This document shows positions 59,226-64,000 of a stretch of DNA of 64,000 bases, in pieces. Numbering within the stretch: the first letter of the stretch is position 1; the number at the start of each line of letters is the position of its first letter. Origin of the DNA: JAENVU01 sp963765075 (GTDB lineage: Bacteria > Actinomycetota > Acidimicrobiia > IMCC26256 > JAENVU01); assembly GCA_963765075.1 (NCBI GenBank), contig CAVXVA010000001.1, positions 868,001-932,000 on the forward strand, in the 5' to 3' direction. A model generated the notes under the pieces. The model did no database searches and had not been told where the DNA came from. It was given only the letters and a program-made list of their open reading frames with translations. The position numbers and the translations under genes are program-made.

Positions 59226-59335
59226 GTTTGGCGGATCTTGGCGCGGAGCGCGCCACCAGCCGCCAAACGCTGACGGTCGGTGTCGACGTTTGGCGGATCT
59301 TGGCGCGGAGCGCGCCACCAGCTGCCAAACGCTGA
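59226..59335. repeat. two tandem 48-bp palindromic units (REP-like)
   Basis: Units at 59226-59273 and 59288-59335 are nearly identical, with one difference near the end. Each folds into a long hairpin: the outer arms GTTTGGCGG and CCGCCAAAC enclose an inner TGGCGC, five bases, GCGCCA. They are 62 bp apart start to start, between the desaturase and MtnP-like genes. They may end transcription or be a dispersed repeat family; no other copy was found in this window. Confidence 0.6.
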
Positions 59336-59370
59336 GGAGTGGGGTGGGTGAAACGTGCCATGCTCACCAC

Positions 59371-60078
59371 GTGGGTCGGTTGGCGGTCATTGCCGGGAGC
59401 GCGTTGCGCGACAGTGCGTTCGCAGCGGCTGGGACTCGAGTGGAGTTCTGCGGCGTCGCGGTCACCGACGTGGGCGGCACGATCGTGTTGCAACGGCACG
59501 GGCTCGACACGTGGTCCCCGCCGCATCGCATCGACCATCGGGCGCACATCACGGCCCTCCTCGATGCCGACGTCGACCGGATCTGCGCGATCTCGTCGGT
59601 CGGAAGCCTGCGCACGGACTGGCCCGTCGGCACGTGCGCGATCGTCGACGACTTCTACGCGCCCGGCGAGACCACGAGCTACTTCGACGATCCCCGCAGC
59701 CACATCGTTCCGGGGTTCGACCCGGTGTGGCGAGGTGCAGTGCTCGACGCGTGGCGCACCACAACGACCACGGCGATCCACGATGGCGGGGTCTACGCAC
59801 AAACGAGCGGCCCGCGCTTCGAGACCCCTGCCGAGGTGCGGGCGCTGACCCACGTGGCCGATCTCGTCGGCATGACCGTCGCCTCCGAATGCATCATGGC
59901 CGCCGAAGCCGGCGTGGCGTACGCCGCGATCTGTGTCGTCGACAACTTGGCCAACGGTCTCGGCCCCACCGACCTGACCATCGCCGAGTTCGAAGCGGGC
60001 GTCGCCACCAACCGCGCCCGGCTCGTCGCCGACCTCGACGCGCTGATCCCCGCGCTCGCACCGTTGGGTCGATCGTGA
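59371..60078 (+). CDS. 5'-methylthioadenosine phosphorylase-like (PNP/MTAP family)
   Basis: A 235-residue nucleoside phosphorylase of the MTAP/PNP type. The phosphate-binding region is RLAVIAGSALRDS, PPHRIDHRAHITAL is the family sugar/phosphate motif, and GGVYAQTSGPRFETPAEV and GMTVASECIMAAEAG carry substrate contacts. It would split methylthioadenosine to adenine and methylthioribose-1-phosphate in the methionine salvage. The GTG start follows the REP-like repeats. It overlaps the following deaminase gene by four bases (GTGA). Confidence 0.88.
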   Translation: MGRLAVIAGSALRDSAFAAAGTRVEFCGVAVTDVGGTIVLQRHGLDTWSPPHRIDHRAHITALLDADVDRICAISSVGSLRTDWPVGTCAIVDDFYAPGETTSYFDDPRSHIVPGFDPVWRGAVLDAWRTTTTTAIHDGGVYAQTSGPRFETPAEVRALTHVADLVGMTVASECIMAAEAGVAYAAICVVDNLANGLGPTDLTIAEFEAGVATNRARLVADLDALIPALAPLGRS

Positions 60079-61376
60079 CGCTCACGGTCACCAACGCAGT
60101 GTTGGACGGCGAGACCGTCGGGTTGCGCGCAGTCGACGGCATCATCTCCGAGATCGGGCCTGATGTCGCCGCGATGCCCGGCGACGAGCACCTCGACGCC
60201 GGCGGACTCGCGCTCACGCCCGGGCTCGTGAACGGTCACGGTCACGCGGCCATGACCCTGTTACGCGGCTTCGGCGACGACCTGCCGCTGATGGAGTGGC
60301 TGGAGACCCGCATCTGGCCCGCCGAGGCACGCGTCACGCCCGACGACGTCTACTGGGGAACCCGGCTCGCGTGCCTGGAGATGATCCGCTCGGGGACCAC
60401 GCACTTCTGGGACATGTACTGGTTCCAGTTCGATGCCGCGCGGGCGGTGCAGGACAGCGGGATGCGGGCCACGGTGAGCCAGGTCTTCCTCAACTTCCCC
60501 GGCGCGCCCGAAGAAGCGCGGCCCGAAGCGGCACCGGATGGTCTCGCCCGACTGGCGAGTTTCGGCCCGAGGATCACCCCGAGTCTCGGACCGCATGCGA
60601 TCTATACCGTCGACGAACCGACGCTGGGGATCGTGGCCGAACTGTCGGCCGCGCACGCCGCGCCGGTCCAGATCCACCTCTCCGAGATCGAGAGCGAGGT
60701 CATCGACTGCCTGGCCGCGCACGGATGCCGACCGGCGGAGTACCTCGACCGCGTCGGCCTGCTCACCGAGCGCACCGTGCTCGCGCACTGCGTGTGGCTC
60801 GATGATGCCGAACTTGCCCTCATCTCGGAACGGGGCGCGACCATCGTGACCAACCCGGCATCGAACATGAAGCTCGCCGTGGGCCGCGCGTTTCCGTACG
60901 TGCGAGCGCGGGCCGCTGGGATCCCGATCGGTATCGGCACCGACAGTGCCGCGTCGAACAACTCGCTCGACCTGCTGGCCGAGCTGAAGCTGCTGACCCT
61001 GCTCCAAAAGCACACCGAGTCGGACGCCCGCGTCCTCCCTGCGCCGGATGCGTGGGCAATCGTGACCGGGGCGGCGGCGCCCGCCCTCGGCGGGAGCCCG
61101 CTCGCGGTCGGCGCTCGGGCCGACTTCCTCCTCGTCGACCAGCACTGCGCCGAGATGACGCCGTCTCCCCTGCTCGACGCACTCGTGTACTCCGGCTCGG
61201 GTGCGGTCATAGACACGACGGTGGTCGACGGTGTCGTGCTCATGCGGCACCGCCACGTCGACGGCGAAGCCGAAATTCGCGGCCCGCGCGCGCACCGCAT
61301 CGCAACGTATCCAAGCGGCGACATGATCCAGACCGGCGCCGACGTACGAATCACACCGACGAAAGGCCGACCATGA
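60075..61376 (+). CDS. amidohydrolase, MTA/SAH deaminase-like
   Basis: A 433-residue metal-dependent amidohydrolase. The metal/His set is HGHAAM near residue 58, IHLSEIESE, TVLAHCVWL and GTDSAASNN with the catalytic Asp. It matches the S-adenosylhomocysteine/methylthioadenosine deaminase group, which makes the inosine forms. Its overlap with an MTA phosphorylase-like gene suggests that both act on methylthioadenosine-type nucleosides. The exact substrate is not proved. Confidence 0.9.
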   Translation: MTLTVTNAVLDGETVGLRAVDGIISEIGPDVAAMPGDEHLDAGGLALTPGLVNGHGHAAMTLLRGFGDDLPLMEWLETRIWPAEARVTPDDVYWGTRLACLEMIRSGTTHFWDMYWFQFDAARAVQDSGMRATVSQVFLNFPGAPEEARPEAAPDGLARLASFGPRITPSLGPHAIYTVDEPTLGIVAELSAAHAAPVQIHLSEIESEVIDCLAAHGCRPAEYLDRVGLLTERTVLAHCVWLDDAELALISERGATIVTNPASNMKLAVGRAFPYVRARAAGIPIGIGTDSAASNNSLDLLAELKLLTLLQKHTESDARVLPAPDAWAIVTGAAAPALGGSPLAVGARADFLLVDQHCAEMTPSPLLDALVYSGSGAVIDTTVVDGVVLMRHRHVDGEAEIRGPRAHRIATYPSGDMIQTGADVRITPTKGRP

Positions 61377-62062
61377 CCGAGACCCAGCTCCCTCCGCTCA
61401 GTGCGGCATACACCGATCTCCGCGGGCGGGTGACCGAGCTCGTCCGCGCCGCGACGCCGGAACAACTCGATGCGATCGCACCGGCGACCCCGGAGTGGCG
61501 CGTCCGTGATGTCCTCGCGCACCTCGTGGGGGTGACCGCCGACGTGCTCGCCGGCCGGTTGGACGGTGTCGCCACCGATGAATGGACCCAAGCCCAGGTC
61601 GATGCCCGCGCCACGACACCGATCGAGACGATGCTCGCCGAGTGGGCCGAGAATGCGGTGACGGTCGAGCCGATGATCCCCGATTTCGGCGTCAGCGGCG
61701 GCCAGGCGGTCCTCGACGCGTGCACCCACGAACACGACCTCCGCGACGCCCTCCGCCAGCCGGGTGCCCGGGACTCCACTGCGGTGCACATCGGGAGTGC
61801 ATGGCTCGGCGATCGGATCGGCGAGTTCAACGGCTCGACGGGCCACGGTGCGATCCGCATCGAGACCGACCTCTGGAGCCTGACCTACGGCGAGAGCGAA
61901 CCGACCTCCACCCTGCGGGTCTCGGCGTTCGAACTCATGCGCGGGTCGACGGGCCGGCGAAGCCAGGCCCAGCTCGACGCATGGGAATGGATCGGTCCGG
62001 CTCGCGGCGAACTCGTCGTGATGCCGATCTTCACGGCCCGGGCCACCGACTTCGACGGGTAA
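61373..62062 (+). CDS. maleylpyruvate-isomerase/TIGR03083-family (mycothiol-type) protein
   Basis: A 229-residue full-length four-helix DinB-like protein with a C-terminal domain. TPEWRVRDVLAHLVGV carries the first metal His and CTHEHDLRDAL the Glu/His pair; the C-terminal part is the usual SCP2-like extension. Family members are metal enzymes using mycothiol, or of unknown thiol chemistry. It overlaps the deaminase by four bases. It is a useful contrast to the two shortened relatives at 1423 and 47632. Confidence 0.85.
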   Translation: MTETQLPPLSAAYTDLRGRVTELVRAATPEQLDAIAPATPEWRVRDVLAHLVGVTADVLAGRLDGVATDEWTQAQVDARATTPIETMLAEWAENAVTVEPMIPDFGVSGGQAVLDACTHEHDLRDALRQPGARDSTAVHIGSAWLGDRIGEFNGSTGHGAIRIETDLWSLTYGESEPTSTLRVSAFELMRGSTGRRSQAQLDAWEWIGPARGELVVMPIFTARATDFDG

Positions 62063-62112
62063 CGGACGAGTAGCGAGGCGCGTGAGTTGATCACGCTACG
62101 GTTCCGCGGCCG

Positions 62113-63375
62113 ATGCCCTCCCCTTTCGCACCGTTCAAACATCGAGTCTTTGCCGCCTTCTGGTTCGGCGCGTTCGTCTCCAACATCGGTACGTGGATGG
62201 AGACCGTCGGCATCGGGATCTACGTCACCAACGCGACGGGCAAGTCCGGGTGGACCGGCCTGGTCGCGGCCGCGGGATTCCTGCCCGGAGCGATACTCGG
62301 GCCGGTGGGCGGCGCGCTGGCCGACCGACTCCCGCGCAAGGCGGTGCTGATCACCACGACGTCGATCCAAACCGCATTGGCCACCGTGCTCACGATCCTG
62401 GCTGCGACCGGTTCGCCGAGCCCCGCGCTCGTGACGCTCATCGTGTTCGCCAGCGGATGTGCCCAGGCGATCGGCTTCCCGACGTACCAGTCACTGTTGC
62501 CCGATCTCGTCCCGCCCGAAGACCTGGTCGGCGCGGTCGCGCTCTCGAGCGCGCAGTGGAACCTGGGCAGAGTCCTCGGGCCCGCGCTCGCCGCCGTGGT
62601 CATCGGTATCGGGGGGTACGCGTGGGCCTTCGGCATCAACGCCGTCAGCTTCCTCGCGGTGATCGCCGCGGTGATGATGCTCACGCTGCCTCCCCCCCGG
62701 CCCCATCTCGGTCAGACCATTCGCGCCGCGATCGGCCAGGGCGTCGGGTACGTGCGCCGCGACCCCGGTCTGCGGGTCGTCATGGGCTACATGTTCATCA
62801 ACACGTTCCTCGCCGCACCGTTCATCGCGCTCGTGCCGGCGATGAGCATCATCGTGCTCGACGCAGGAGAAGGCGGCACCGGGCTGCTCATCACTGCTCA
62901 GGGCATCGGTGCCGTCATCATGGCGCTCAGTCTCGCCCATCTCGCACACCGATTCGGCGGCCGCCGCGTCATGCTCGTGGCGTTGTGGGCGCTGCCGCCC
63001 GCGCTCGCCACCTACGCCGTCATGCCAAACCTGTGGTCGTCGGCCGTCTCGCTGTTCTTCGTCGGCCTCATCTACTTCGGCGCGTTGTCGAGCTTCATGA
63101 GCATCGCCCAGATCCGCGCGCCCGCCGAGATCCGCGGCCGCATCGTGAGCCTGCTGGCGGTGGTCCTCGGATCGCTGTATCCGCTCGGTTCGGTCATCCA
63201 AGGTCAGGTCGCCGACATGATCGGCCTTCGGGAGACAACGCTGATCGCCGCGGGACTCATGTTGGCCGCACTCGTGGTCATGAAACTCCGCAACCCCCGC
63301 TTCGCCGACGCGCTCGAACTCCCGTCGGCTCCCGTCGCGGTACCGTCCCCATCCCTGGAGGAGGTCGCCGAATGA
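62113..63375 (+). CDS. MFS transporter (EntS/MFS_3-like exporter)
   Basis: A 420-residue major-facilitator protein with 12 predicted membrane segments. ADRLPRKAVLITTTS is the conserved loop 2-3 motif, NLGRVLGPALAAVVIGIGG the antiporter motif C-like region, and HRFGGRRVML the loop 8-9 copy. It likely exports a small molecule or siderophore-like compound; the substrate is unknown. It starts 50 bp after the upstream gene and overlaps the enoyl-CoA hydratase by four bases. Confidence 0.88.
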   Translation: MPSPFAPFKHRVFAAFWFGAFVSNIGTWMETVGIGIYVTNATGKSGWTGLVAAAGFLPGAILGPVGGALADRLPRKAVLITTTSIQTALATVLTILAATGSPSPALVTLIVFASGCAQAIGFPTYQSLLPDLVPPEDLVGAVALSSAQWNLGRVLGPALAAVVIGIGGYAWAFGINAVSFLAVIAAVMMLTLPPPRPHLGQTIRAAIGQGVGYVRRDPGLRVVMGYMFINTFLAAPFIALVPAMSIIVLDAGEGGTGLLITAQGIGAVIMALSLAHLAHRFGGRRVMLVALWALPPALATYAVMPNLWSSAVSLFFVGLIYFGALSSFMSIAQIRAPAEIRGRIVSLLAVVLGSLYPLGSVIQGQVADMIGLRETTLIAAGLMLAALVVMKLRNPRFADALELPSAPVAVPSPSLEEVAE

Positions 63376-64000
63376 CAGCTGTCCAAACCGAACGTAACGG
63401 TCGGGTCGGGATCATCCGATTGAACCGACCCGAGGCCCGCAACGCCGTCAATGGCGAACTGGCGAATGGCGTCGAGGCCGCGCTCGACGAGTTCGAGGCC
63501 GACGCCGACATTCAGGCCGTCATCATCACCGGGACCGGACCGGTCTTCTGCGCCGGTGCCGACCTGAAGTTGGTCGCGACCGGCAAGGCCGGCGAGATGG
63601 CCACCAAGCGCGGCAGCTTCGCGGGTCTCGTCACCCGCGACTTCCCGAAGCCGCTCATCGCCGCGGTCAACGGCCCGGCGCTCGCCGGGGGGTTCGAGAT
63701 CGTGCTGTCATGCGACCTCGTCGTCGCCGCGGATCACGCGACGTTCGGTATCCCCGAGGTGAAGCGAGGCCTCTTCGCCGCCGCGGGTGGGCTGATCCGC
63801 CTCCCCAAGCGGATCCCGCGGGCACTGGCGACCGAGCTGGCCGTGACCGGTGACCCGATCAGCGCCGACCGCGCCCTGCAACTCGGGTTGGTGAATCGCG
63901 TGGTCCCCGCGGATGACGTGATGGACGCCGCGCTCGAACTCGCGGCGCGCATCGCCGAGAACGGCCCGCTCGCGATCAAGAACTCGCTCCGAATGGTGCG
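63372..64000 (+). CDS. enoyl-CoA hydratase/isomerase (crotonase), 3' end outside window
   Basis: At least 209 residues of a crotonase-family enzyme. RLNRPEARNAVNGELANGVE opens it, FCAGADLKLV supplies the first oxyanion-hole backbone, NGPALAGGFEIVLSCDLVVA the second, and GIPEVKRGLFAAAGG carries the Glu expected for hydratase activity. It probably hydrates or isomerises an enoyl-CoA in beta-oxidation. The ATG overlaps the MFS stop. The C-terminal trimerisation helices lie past the window end. Confidence 0.92.
   Translation, partial: MTAVQTERNGRVGIIRLNRPEARNAVNGELANGVEAALDEFEADADIQAVIITGTGPVFCAGADLKLVATGKAGEMATKRGSFAGLVTRDFPKPLIAAVNGPALAGGFEIVLSCDLVVAADHATFGIPEVKRGLFAAAGGLIRLPKRIPRALATELAVTGDPISADRALQLGLVNRVVPADDVMDAALELAARIAENGPLAIKNSLRMV

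Noticed and set aside
59226..59335. CRISPR array
   Set aside because: Only two units with a 14-bp spacer; the units are palindromes of 48 bp and no cas genes are near.

Overview
The window is high-GC DNA (about two thirds G+C by eye) with frequent GTG starts, 4-base stop/start overlaps and leaderless-looking promoters. Gene content is actinobacterial: F420-type LLM oxidoreductases, DinB/mycothiol-type proteins, a WS/DGAT acyltransferase, a DUF222-HNH protein, a PaaX-like regulator and CaiB CoA-transferases. An uncultured-type Actinomycetota, plausibly Acidimicrobiia, fits best. The lineage is inferred from gene families, not from a marker gene. No rRNA, tRNA, CRISPR array or insertion sequence was seen.

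Layout. 1-1.1 kb: tail of a sensor histidine kinase overlapping a frameshifted ribB. 1.1-5.1 kb: small proteins, an ArsR-SRPBCC-DUF899 operon with a readable promoter/operator, a lysoplasmalogenase-like membrane protein and an NAD(P)-binding protein. 4.2-12.3 kb (minus strand): a seven-gene operon of SDR, ThuA-like protein, 2-oxoacid/acetoin dehydrogenase E1 alpha, E1 beta (frameshifted) and E2, a PPDK-like protein lacking its PEP/pyruvate barrel, and an SDR. 12.4-26.6 kb: a catabolic island with acyl-CoA dehydrogenase, TetR regulator, Rieske oxygenase, SDRs, molybdopterin oxidoreductase, Zn alcohol dehydrogenase, DUF35-thiolase pair, histidine phosphatase, acyl-CoA ligase and a PEP-swivel protein without ATP-grasp. 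Palindromic ACTAA...TTAGT sites lie in three control regions of this island. 26.7-35.7 kb: PdxH (frameshifted), a VOC protein, a CaiB-type transferase, an LLM enzyme, a DMT-like exporter, a deacetylase/glycosyltransferase pair, a UbiA/MenA-type prenyltransferase and a lipoprotein.

35.7-43.7 kb holds the most unusual content. A glutamate-synthase-like FMN/Fe-S enzyme and a pyruvate-oxidase-like ThDP enzyme, each with its own N-terminal Rieske domain, sit in tandem and are followed by a frameshifted amidase. Nearby is a GrdB-like gene with an in-frame UGA. Exactly 11 nt downstream of that UGA is a 17-nt SECIS-type hairpin with GGUC in its loop, so this is very probably a selenoprotein.

44-64 kb: a DUF222-HNH protein, an ECF sigma/anti-sigma pair, an acetyl-CoA hydrolase-like CoA-transferase, a secreted Ig-like protein, a P450, a WS/DGAT protein, a frameshifted terpene-cyclase-like gene with an acyltransferase, a PaaX-like regulator opposite a fatty acid desaturase, an MTA phosphorylase overlapping an MTA/SAH-type deaminase, an MFS transporter and a truncated enoyl-CoA hydratase. 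Single-base indels interrupt ribB, E1 beta, pdxH, the cyclase and (several times) the amidase. Because the sequence between the breaks is clean, sequencing or assembly error is as likely as true decay.
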